Assembly (NCBI GenBank): GCA_937901105.1
Contig: CALCHD010000146.1
Location: forward strand, 1-5,557
DNA length: 5,557 nt
Source: an uncultured Bacteroidales bacterium
GTDB taxonomy: Bacteria > Bacteroidota > Bacteroidia > Bacteroidales > UBA932
Direction: 5' to 3'
Below the pieces are notes generated by a model. The model did not search any database. It saw only the letters and a program-made list of their open reading frames with translations, and had not been told where the DNA came from. This document shows positions 1 through 5,557 of the stretch, piece after piece. The translations under genes and the position numbers were made by a program. The first letter of the stretch is position 1, and the number at the start of each line of letters is the position of its first letter.

Positions 1-604
1 TGTAGGCCGAGATGTCCGATAAAAAGGGGCAATTCTCAACAAAATGACGCGACCCGAGCAATCCTTTCTCCTCACCGTCCCAAGCACAGAACACAACTGT
101 GTACTCCGGAGTGATGCCTGAAGCCACCATCATCTTTGCCAACGAAAGGAGCGCAACTATTCCCGACGCATTATCATCTGCACCCGGATGGATTCCAATC
201 CCAGGCTTATTGCCAAGATGGTCATAATGCGCACCCACAACAACCAGCATATTCGGGTTCTTGCCCTCAATCCTGGCAAGCACATTGTTCATCTTTGCAG
301 GATAAACCTTACCCTTACGCGGCTCTCCAATTGCAGCAGTAAGGCCTTCTGAAGTAATCTTCTGGATCTCAGGCTTCAATCCCATCTTCTTGAACTCCTT
401 TGCAATGAACTTCATAATCTTGTAGTTCTCCTTGGTTCCCGCCTCACGGCCATTGAACTTCTCGTCTGCCATAAAGCCAACCACCTCCTTGGCCCACTCA
501 TCCGAGTAAACCCCATACTGCTTGGTATACTCCCTGCTCTCCTGCGCAGAAAGCACTCCCGCAAACAGCATAAACGCAAAAATCGCTATTGAAATCTTTC
601 TCAT
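1..604 (-). CDS. Secreted M28-family zinc peptidase (aminopeptidase-like), N-terminal part, runs off left edge
   Basis: Reading leftwards from the ATG at 604-602, the frame stays open for 201 codons to the window edge, so the C-terminus is missing. Residues 1-20 are a typical signal peptide (basic start, hydrophobic core, cleavage near LSA|Q), implying export to the periplasm or beyond. The catalytic core of the M28 family is clear: HYDHLG at 126-131 (H126 as zinc ligand, D128 as the supporting Asp), GADDNASG at 141-148 (D144 as the bridging zinc ligand) and DGEEKGLLGS at 176-185 (E178 as general base, E179 as zinc ligand). The last Asp and His zinc ligands of the family lie beyond the window. 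M28 enzymes are di-zinc exopeptidases, mostly aminopeptidases; the substrate cannot be read from this part. The gene diverges from the operon starting at 969 and has its own promoter. It has no obvious link to the sugar-related genes, though peptide trimming in the periplasm is plausible. Confidence 0.93.
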   Translation of the reverse strand, partial: MRKISIAIFAFMLFAGVLSAQESREYTKQYGVYSDEWAKEVVGFMADEKFNGREAGTKENYKIMKFIAKEFKKMGLKPEIQKITSEGLTAAIGEPRKGKVYPAKMNNVLARIEGKNPNMLVVVGAHYDHLGNKPGIGIHPGADDNASGIVALLSLAKMMVASGITPEYTVVFCAWDGEEKGLLGSRHFVENCPFLSDISAY

Positions 605-626
605 AATACTTAAAAAATAATGGACA

Positions 627-658
627 CAAAGATACTATAAGCACATCATTTTGCCAAG
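627..658 (-). promoter_or_regulatory. Bacteroidota-type promoter for the M28 peptidase gene
   Basis: On the minus strand TATCTTTG (634-627) matches the Bacteroidota -7 consensus TAnnTTTG exactly. CTTG (658-655) matches the -33 consensus TTTG at three of four positions, with a 20-bp spacer. The predicted transcription start near 620 leaves a leader of under 20 bases, A/T-rich and without a Shine-Dalgarno sequence. The -33 box lies inside the left arm of the outer inverted repeat (654-666), so whatever binds or forms there could affect this promoter. No start site has been measured. Confidence 0.68.
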
Positions 659-796
659 AGGTTAAGTACAACTACCCTCTCTCCAGATACCTGCAAAGCA
701 TATTGGCGTTCTTAACCCTCCGCGCGCCATAAGGGTTAAGAACGCCAACCTTTTATACAGCGCACCAGAAAAGTGTCTGTGCGCTTAACCTCTTGG
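654..796. repeat. Outer 13-bp perfect inverted repeat bounding a 143-bp palindromic element
   Basis: CCAAGAGGTTAAG at 654-666 is the exact reverse complement of CTTAACCTCTTGG at 784-796. The arms are centred on position 725, within half a base of the centre of the inner repeat, and the stretches between outer and inner arms are nearly equal (36 and 35 bases). The ends resemble terminal inverted repeats of a MITE or a paired REP-like element, but I see no flanking target-site duplication. The left arm contains the -33 box of the peptidase promoter. Function unknown. Confidence 0.8.
703..748. repeat. Inner 17-bp perfect inverted repeat (strong stem-loop, 12-nt loop)
   Basis: TTGGCGTTCTTAACCCT at 703-719 pairs without mismatch with 732-748, leaving a 12-base loop that contains GCGCGC. 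On the plus strand it is followed by CCTTTTATA, so it could stop a rightward transcript, but no gene ends here. It lies about 150 bases upstream of the predicted promoter of the kinase-RapZ gene, and thus outside its predicted leader. It could be a regulator-binding palindrome, a cruciform, part of a small RNA or the core of a repetitive palindromic element. Confidence 0.85.
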
Positions 797-824
797 GGAG
801 GGGGATGAAGGCGGTTGCGGGCTA

Positions 825-842
825 TTCCGTAGTGCAACGGAA
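825..842. repeat. Short inverted repeat (6-bp arms)
   Basis: TTCCGT (825-830) and ACGGAA (837-842) are perfect reverse complements around the 6-base loop AGTGCA. It sits about 55 bases upstream of the -33 box for the gene at 969. It has no following T-run on the plus strand, so it is not a convincing terminator. It is too short to exclude chance. Confidence 0.35.
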
Positions 843-896
843 AAATGGCAAAGCAAAGGAGACTGTGTTGTCCTCGTGCATGAATATGCCCTGTTT

Positions 897-928
897 ATTG
901 TCAAATCCATAAGAAAGTGCTATTTTTG
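897..928 (+). promoter_or_regulatory. Bacteroidota-type promoter for the kinase-RapZ / porin / transglycosylase operon
   Basis: TATTTTTG at 921-928 fits the -7 consensus TAnnTTTG exactly. ATTG at 897-900 fits the -33 TTTG at three of four positions, with a 20-bp spacer, the same geometry as the divergent promoter at 627-658. Transcription would start near 935, giving a leader of about 35 bases that is purine-rich just before the ATG (AAAGAAAGAG) and has no classical Shine-Dalgarno sequence. GGTTAAA at 932-938, near the predicted start site, is one base off the GGTTAAG heptamer repeated in the upstream palindrome. Confidence 0.62.
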
Positions 929-968
929 CTAGGTTAAAGGAAAAACTGTACAGTAAGAAAAGAAAGAG

Positions 969-2390
969 ATGAAGGAACTGGAGAAATTATTTGAAGAATA
1001 TACCAAGCAGAAGCCTGAAAGCATTCAGGAGCTGCCATCTAGCGGAAGCAACAGAAGATACTTTAGGATATCGGGAAGCGGAATAACCCTTATTGGGGCA
1101 AAGGGAACCTCTGTGGAGGAGAATATTGCCTTTATGGAGATTGCCAAACATTTCAAACTCAAGGGTTTGCCTGTACCGCAGGTATTCTGTGCAAACAGCA
1201 CCAACGAGTTCTACCTTCAGGAGGATTTGGGTGATGCAACCCTTTTCAATGCCATTGCGCAGGGCAGGGATACAAGCCATTTTTCTCCCCACGAAATTTC
1301 ACTTTTGAAGAAGACCATAGCAACCCTTCCAAAACTTCAGTTTGAGGGTGGCAAGGGACTGGACTACAACATCTGTTTCCCGCAGCCTGAATTTGATGAT
1401 AGAAATGTATGGTTTGACTTCAATTATTTCAAATACTGTTTCCTAAAGACTACCGGCCTTGAGTTCAGCGAGATAAAGCTGCATGAGGATATGACCAAAA
1501 TGGCTGCTGACCTTCTTGAGGGGGGCAATGCAGAGACTTTCATGTACAGGGATTTCCAGGCACGCAATGTGATGCTTGTAGGTGACGAGCCTTATTTCAT
1601 AGATTTTCAGGGCGGCAGAAAAGGTCCTCTTTATTATGATCTTGCTTCATTTGTATGGCAGGCAAAGGCCAATTATCCTACCGAACTGAAAGAGATTCTT
1701 ATTGAGACATACCGCCAGGCTCTTGAGCCTTATGTACAGATACCTAAGGAGGAGTTCTACAAGAAATTGAGGCTGTTTGTGCTGTTCCGCACAATGCAGG
1801 TGCTTGGAGCATACGGCTTCAGGGGCTATTTTGAGAAGAAGCCCCACTTCCTGCAGAGCGTACCTTTTGCAATTGACAACCTGCGCAAGCTCATAAATGA
1901 GCAGCCGTTTACCGAGTACCCTTATGTTCAGGAATTGCTTACTGAGCTTACCAATATGCGCCAGTTCTCAGATTTGAGGGCTGAGAAGAAACTTGAGGTG
2001 AGAATCTTCAGCTTCTCATACAAAAAGGGCATTCCTGTGGATACCAGCGGAAACGGAGGAGGATATGTATTTGACTGCCGCGCAATCAACAATCCTGGAA
2101 AGTATGACCACTTCAAGCACTTTACCGGTCTTGACAAAGAGGTAATTGAGTTCCTTGAGGATGACGGTGAGGTTACAAAATTCCTGTCTCATGTTTATGA
2201 CCTTGCAGATGCCCACGTTACCCGCTATATGGAGCGCAAGTTTACAAACCTCATGTTCAGCTTTGGATGTACAGGTGGACAGCACCGCTCCGTGTACTGT
2301 GCACAGCACCTTGCGGAGTACCTTGCCAAGAAATACAACATTACGGTTATAGTTTACCACAGAGAACAGGATATCAGACAAGAATTCTAG
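969..2390 (+). CDS. APH/AmgK-like phosphotransferase fused to a RapZ C-terminal domain
   Basis: This 473-residue cytoplasmic protein has no signal peptide and joins two domains. Residues about 1-310 are an aminoglycoside-phosphotransferase-fold kinase resembling AmgK (COG3178). SGSNRRYFRI (25-34) is the nucleotide-loop region, YRDFQARN (193-200) is the catalytic loop with base D195 and metal ligand N200, IDFQ (211-214) carries metal-binding D212, and GPLYYDLAS (219-227) follows. AmgK phosphorylates the anomeric position of MurNAc or GlcNAc in cell-wall recycling, so an amino sugar is the likely substrate, by inference. Residues about 344-466 match the RapZ C-terminal domain: KKGIP (352-356), VFDCR (367-371), NNP (374-376), TGLDK (386-390) and GCTGGQHRS (433-441). 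In E. coli this domain senses glucosamine-6-phosphate and binds the GlmY/GlmZ RNAs. RapZ's N-terminal P-loop ATPase domain is absent, replaced by the kinase. The basic tail needed for RNA binding in E. coli is also absent; this protein ends DIRQEF. It is the first gene of the operon. Domains are near certain, substrate is not. Confidence 0.9.
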   Translation: MKELEKLFEEYTKQKPESIQELPSSGSNRRYFRISGSGITLIGAKGTSVEENIAFMEIAKHFKLKGLPVPQVFCANSTNEFYLQEDLGDATLFNAIAQGRDTSHFSPHEISLLKKTIATLPKLQFEGGKGLDYNICFPQPEFDDRNVWFDFNYFKYCFLKTTGLEFSEIKLHEDMTKMAADLLEGGNAETFMYRDFQARNVMLVGDEPYFIDFQGGRKGPLYYDLASFVWQAKANYPTELKEILIETYRQALEPYVQIPKEEFYKKLRLFVLFRTMQVLGAYGFRGYFEKKPHFLQSVPFAIDNLRKLINEQPFTEYPYVQELLTELTNMRQFSDLRAEKKLEVRIFSFSYKKGIPVDTSGNGGGYVFDCRAINNPGKYDHFKHFTGLDKEVIEFLEDDGEVTKFLSHVYDLADAHVTRYMERKFTNLMFSFGCTGGQHRSVYCAQHLAEYLAKKYNITVIVYHREQDIRQEF

Positions 2391-2408
2391 CAAAGGTTTG
2401 GCAAAAAG

Positions 2409-4526
2409 ATGATTATGAGTAAAAGAAATAAACTGTCGGGAAAAATGAAAATGCTTTTTGTGCTTGCTGCAATTTTGTTTGCTGCAGGTTCAGGTGCCTT
2501 TGCGCAGGTTCCCGATTCCCTTGCTGCCGCAACCGACTCCCTTGCCATGGAGATTGATACAGTGAAGGCTGTGCAGTACACCAAGAAGGAGCTCCGGAGG
2601 ATGCACCGCGACAGTGTTTGGAACTACAAGGACAGCGTCTTAAGAAATACCCCAAGGCTGCTGCATACATATGTGTTTGATGATACCACCAAGTTCAAGA
2701 GGATGTTCCTCTGGAATGCCGACACCTGGTTCAACAAGCCGGTGAGCATCAGGCCCGACACCACTTTCCACGAGTGGTTTACAGAACAGCCGCACCAGAG
2801 GTATGATGCGGGGGCAAACTACCTTGGAGTTTCCGGTTCTGCAATGCAGTACAACAACTGGTTCTTGAGGCCTGAGCTTAAAGTGTTCCCGTTCTTTGAC
2901 TATTACCTGCCATACTCATATACTCCGGAGACAATGCCGTTCTATAACACAAAGACTCCGTATACAGAGCTGGCATACTGGGGAACGCTGTTTGCCAACA
3001 AACAGCTTGAAGAATCCAACATCAAGTTCCTTACCACCCAGAACCTTACCCCTTCCTTCAACCTCAACTTTGTGTCCCTGCGCTTTGGAGGCATGGGTAT
3101 GCTTGAGAATGAGAAAACAGATAACCGTACAGTTGGAATTACAGGAAACTACCTTGGCAAGAGATATGTAGCACAGGGAGGATATATATTCAACAGGATA
3201 AAGAGGGAGGAGAACGGAGGCATTTCAGACCCTACAATGGTGCTTGACACTCTGGTTGACGCCAAGGTTATCCCAATTACACTGAACAATGCACACAACA
3301 CACTAAAGAGGAATACAGTATTCCTTACACACTCATACGGCATACCTTTCAAGTTCCTGCAGAAGGCAGACTCGTTGGGGCAGAAAGAGGAGAAGGCATT
3401 GGGTGAGGGTACAATGGCATATATCGGACACAGCTTTGACGCATCAGTCTACTCAAAGAAATATACAGATGAGATTCCATTGGGAGACTCTTTAGGAAGA
3501 GCACTTTACAACAACCAGTTCTATATCAACCCTACAGCGAGTGCAGACTCAATGAGGGTTTTCAAGCTGGAGAACCGCTTCTTCATCAACTTGCAGCCAT
3601 GGGCAAAGGAGGCAATCATCTCAAACATCAGTGCCGGTATCGGACACCAGTACTTGAGCCTTTACGGGTTCAGGCAGGACTATTTCCTTAAAGGGAACTC
3701 CACCGAAAAGCAGAACAACATGTACATGTACTTTGGTGCTGGCGGAAAGGCCACTTACAACTTTGCAGGATATTACCAGAATGACTTTGCCGTAGACGGC
3801 CAGATGACATTCTCTTCATATCCCAAGAATATGCCACAGGGAATCCACCTTACAGGAAAGGTGAATGTTGCTCTGGAAAGGCCAAGTTACTTCTTCAACA
3901 ATGCATATACCAACCACTACGTGTGGAGCAACGACTTTGAGAAGACCACCAGGACAGAGATCCAGGGCAGGCTGCACATTCCTGACTGGAAACTGGAGGC
4001 ATCCGTAGGATATGCAATGCTGAAGAACAACACTTACTTTGATTCACTTTCAATTGTAAGGCAGAACCCGGAGGCAATGAGCATCTTGAGTGCATATGTA
4101 AAGAAGGACATCCAGCTGTGGAAATTCCACTTTGAGAACAAGGTGCTTTTCCAGGTGTCATCAGACGAGGATGTGGTTCCTCTTCCCGACATTTCACTTG
4201 ACTTGAGGTACTACTTCCAGTTCTGGCTTGTAAAGAATGTGCTGAATGTACAGATAGGTGCGAATGCACTGTACACCTCTGAATACTACGCACAGGGCTA
4301 CTCCCCTGCACTTGGTGTATTCTACAACCAGAAGAGGGAGAAGATTGGCAACACACCTTACATTGACGCATTTGTGAACATGCAGTGGAAACGTGCAAGC
4401 ATTTTTGTAAAATATATAAACGCCGCACAGGGATGGCCTGACAGCGACTACTTCAGTTCGTACAGATACATAAGATCGCAGAAGGCGCTCAAGCTGGGTA
4501 TCCACTGGCCGTTTTACGCAAAATAA
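2409..4526 (+). CDS. Putative porin, Porin_10 family outer-membrane beta-barrel
   Basis: The 705-residue precursor has a signal peptide (basic residues at 5-14, hydrophobic core 15-30, cleavage probable near AFA|Q at 32-33), then a Ser/Asp/Thr-rich segment with a repeated DSLA (36-46). The rest is a long run of alternating aromatic and polar strands typical of an outer-membrane barrel. It resembles the Bacteroidota Porin_10 family: NTKTPYTELAYW (180-191), TQNLTPSFNLNF (210-221) and an ENGGI motif near 268. The length is usual for the family. Members are annotated as putative porins; the solute is unknown. The gene begins 18 bases after the kinase-RapZ stop and its stop abuts the next start, so it is in the operon. 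Internal ATGs at 2415 and 2445 are possible starts; all keep the signal peptide, and the ATG at 2445 gives the most standard one (MKMLFVLAA). The choice of 2409 is therefore uncertain. Confidence 0.88.
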   Translation: MIMSKRNKLSGKMKMLFVLAAILFAAGSGAFAQVPDSLAAATDSLAMEIDTVKAVQYTKKELRRMHRDSVWNYKDSVLRNTPRLLHTYVFDDTTKFKRMFLWNADTWFNKPVSIRPDTTFHEWFTEQPHQRYDAGANYLGVSGSAMQYNNWFLRPELKVFPFFDYYLPYSYTPETMPFYNTKTPYTELAYWGTLFANKQLEESNIKFLTTQNLTPSFNLNFVSLRFGGMGMLENEKTDNRTVGITGNYLGKRYVAQGGYIFNRIKREENGGISDPTMVLDTLVDAKVIPITLNNAHNTLKRNTVFLTHSYGIPFKFLQKADSLGQKEEKALGEGTMAYIGHSFDASVYSKKYTDEIPLGDSLGRALYNNQFYINPTASADSMRVFKLENRFFINLQPWAKEAIISNISAGIGHQYLSLYGFRQDYFLKGNSTEKQNNMYMYFGAGGKATYNFAGYYQNDFAVDGQMTFSSYPKNMPQGIHLTGKVNVALERPSYFFNNAYTNHYVWSNDFEKTTRTEIQGRLHIPDWKLEASVGYAMLKNNTYFDSLSIVRQNPEAMSILSAYVKKDIQLWKFHFENKVLFQVSSDEDVVPLPDISLDLRYYFQFWLVKNVLNVQIGANALYTSEYYAQGYSPALGVFYNQKREKIGNTPYIDAFVNMQWKRASIFVKYINAAQGWPDSDYFSSYRYIRSQKALKLGIHWPFYAK

Positions 4527-5557
4527 ATGCCTATGGGCAAAGCCTGGAGAAACAAATACTTCCAATACACGTTCAGTTTTATCCTGGCATTCTGTTTTGT
4601 CTCGCTCCCCCGCTGGGAGCATGAGAAGACAGATGTCCCCTCCCCTTTGCTCTTTGCCGGAGACACCCTAGAGTGCTCCATAATGCTTGACAAGACTCTC
4701 CGCGCACGCGGATTCAACATAGGCTACCTCTACGAGCTGTTCCAGAAATTTGAGCAGGACCAGAGGTGCGAAATCAATATAGCCATAGCCGACCAGACCC
4801 CTGAACACCAGTGGGATGCCCTTATGGATGGAAAGACAGACATGCTCATCCTCAACTCCGAGCGCGACACTGTCCCTTCCGCCTATGCAGACATGGTTGT
4901 ATCCAGTACGATCCTGGACAAAAAGGAGAACGTATGCGTTGTAAGGAAAGACAACTATAACATAGTACAGACCCTCAACTACTGGTTCCCATACTTCAGG
5001 CAGACACAGGAATACCAGCACACACAGAGATACCACAAAAGCTACAGGCTGCAAAGCCGCAACGGCGCCCCAATATCCAGAACCACCATATCTCCATACG
5101 ATGCATACGTAAAGAAATATGCCCATATTGCAGGATGGGACTGGAGGCTTATCTGCTCTCTCATCTATCAGGAATCAAAATTCAAGATGGGTGTGAGTTC
5201 CAGCCGTGGAGCCATTGGACTTATGCAGATAAAGGAACAGATTGCCAAGACATACGGCATTGATGACATCTACGATCCGGAATACAACATTAAGGCCGGA
5301 ATCTCACACCTTGCCCGCCTGCAAAAAATCTACAGGAAAGCTGGCGCAGACTCAACAAACCTCATAAAACTTACCCTTGCCGCATACAACTGCGGAGAGG
5401 GACGCATGCAGGACTGTATGTCACTTGCACAGGAAAAGGGTCTCGACCCTCTTGTATGGGAAAACATTGCAGAGATGATTCCCCTAATGCGTGAAGAAGA
5501 GCACTACAAGAGCGACGCTGTAAAGCTGGGACGCTTCAACGGCGGGGAGACACTCAA
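4527..5557 (+). CDS. MltF-like lytic transglycosylase (SLT domain), C-terminus cut by right edge
   Basis: The ATG at 4527 directly follows the porin's TAA, and the frame is open for 343 codons to the edge. Residues about 13-27 are hydrophobic after a basic start, giving a signal peptide or membrane anchor. The Cys at 23 is not in a good lipobox. Residues about 45-165 look like a shortened solute-binding-protein-type domain (a WDALMDGKTDMLILNS stretch at 96-111, and VVRKDN at 138-143), as found in front of SLT in MltF. Residues about 190-335 are the SLT (goose-lysozyme-like) domain: IYQESKF (213-219) with catalytic E216, GLMQI (231-235) and LAAYNCGEGR (284-293). Such enzymes cleave MurNAc-GlcNAc bonds in peptidoglycan, releasing 1,6-anhydroMurNAc products in the periplasm. 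In E. coli MltF the catalytic Glu is near residue 314, so this N-terminal part is about 100 residues shorter. A second ATG at 4533 is also possible as start. Translation is probably coupled to the porin gene. Confidence 0.9.
   Translation, partial: MPMGKAWRNKYFQYTFSFILAFCFVSLPRWEHEKTDVPSPLLFAGDTLECSIMLDKTLRARGFNIGYLYELFQKFEQDQRCEINIAIADQTPEHQWDALMDGKTDMLILNSERDTVPSAYADMVVSSTILDKKENVCVVRKDNYNIVQTLNYWFPYFRQTQEYQHTQRYHKSYRLQSRNGAPISRTTISPYDAYVKKYAHIAGWDWRLICSLIYQESKFKMGVSSSRGAIGLMQIKEQIAKTYGIDDIYDPEYNIKAGISHLARLQKIYRKAGADSTNLIKLTLAAYNCGEGRMQDCMSLAQEKGLDPLVWENIAEMIPLMREEEHYKSDAVKLGRFNGGETL

Larger units (their letters stand above)
605..968. other. Divergent intergenic region with two outward promoters and nested inverted repeats
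   Basis: This 364-base stretch separates two divergent transcription units. It holds a promoter at each end, the nested palindrome of 654-796, a smaller imperfect hairpin (AGCGCAC 759-765 with GTGCGCT 779-785), a G-rich patch (795-804) and a short hairpin at 825-842. Because both flanking genes point outward, no terminator is needed here, so the strong stem-loop at 703-748 is not explained by gene ends. I see no convincing gene; the only small frame worth mentioning (805-912, 35 codons) is discussed as a weak finding. Confidence 0.8.

Noticed and set aside
136..342. 68-codon plus-strand frame inside the peptidase gene
   Set aside because: The minus strand here encodes the conserved zinc-binding motifs of an M28 peptidase; the plus frame is a His/Gln-rich shadow.
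703..760. Stem-loop followed by CCTTTTATA read as an intrinsic terminator
   Set aside because: The flanking genes diverge, so no known transcript ends here, and the T-run is only four bases. It is kept as an inverted repeat of unknown role.
654..796. Complete mobile element with terminal inverted repeats
   Set aside because: The 13-bp ends are suggestive of a MITE, but there is no transposase frame and no visible target-site duplication beside the arms, so I do not call it mobile.
795..821. G-rich patch as a G-quadruplex
   Set aside because: There are only three runs of three or more G (795-798, 800-804, 819-821). A stable three-tier quadruplex is not supported.
969..1900. Aminoglycoside-resistance kinase
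   Set aside because: The fold is shared, but the operon context, the AmgK-like RRYFR region and the RapZ-type fusion point to cell-wall sugar metabolism, not drug resistance.
2016..2393. 125-codon minus-strand frame opposite the RapZ-type domain
   Set aside because: It lies wholly opposite a well-supported coding region, has no recognisable domain and no promoter; it is a shadow frame.
3895..4428. 177-codon minus-strand frame opposite the porin gene
   Set aside because: Its composition is Ser/Cys/Gln-rich and low in sense, with no family resemblance, and it is opposite a clear Porin_10 gene.
4668..5126. 152-codon minus-strand frame opposite the transglycosylase gene
   Set aside because: The plus strand encodes the MltF-like N-terminal region leading continuously into an intact SLT domain, so the opposite frame is incidental.

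Overview
The window looks like chromosomal DNA from a Bacteroidota bacterium, most likely order Bacteroidales. Three things point there. The long central gene encodes a Porin_10-type 'putative porin', a family largely confined to this phylum. Both promoters I can place have the phylum's -7 box (TAnnTTTG) with a TTG-like -33 box 20 bp upstream. The genes lack strong Shine-Dalgarno sequences. I cannot name a genus. No insertion sequence, tRNA, rRNA, CRISPR array or phage gene is visible.

Layout: positions 604 to 1 (minus strand) hold the N-terminal 201 residues of a secreted M28-family zinc peptidase that runs off the left edge. Positions 605-968 are a divergent intergenic region with one promoter facing each way. 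Between and partly overlapping them is a striking nested palindrome: a 17-bp perfect inverted repeat (703-748) inside a nearly concentric 13-bp perfect inverted repeat (654-796). From 969 to the right edge, three genes read rightwards with gaps of 18 and 0 bases, so they are very probably one operon. They are (1) a fusion of an APH/AmgK-like small-molecule kinase with a RapZ C-terminal domain, (2) a Porin_10 outer-membrane protein, and (3) an MltF-like lytic transglycosylase cut by the right edge.

How the genes may work together (inference): the transglycosylase would cut peptidoglycan in the periplasm. The porin would be a route across the outer membrane. The cytoplasmic fusion protein may phosphorylate a recovered amino sugar such as MurNAc or GlcNAc, while its RapZ-type domain senses glucosamine-6-phosphate or a related sugar phosphate. 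Read this way, the operon is a candidate cell-wall recycling and amino-sugar homeostasis unit. The fusion protein is the most interesting part, followed by the unexplained palindrome in front of it. The domain assignments are well supported by motifs. The pathway and the palindrome's function are hypotheses.
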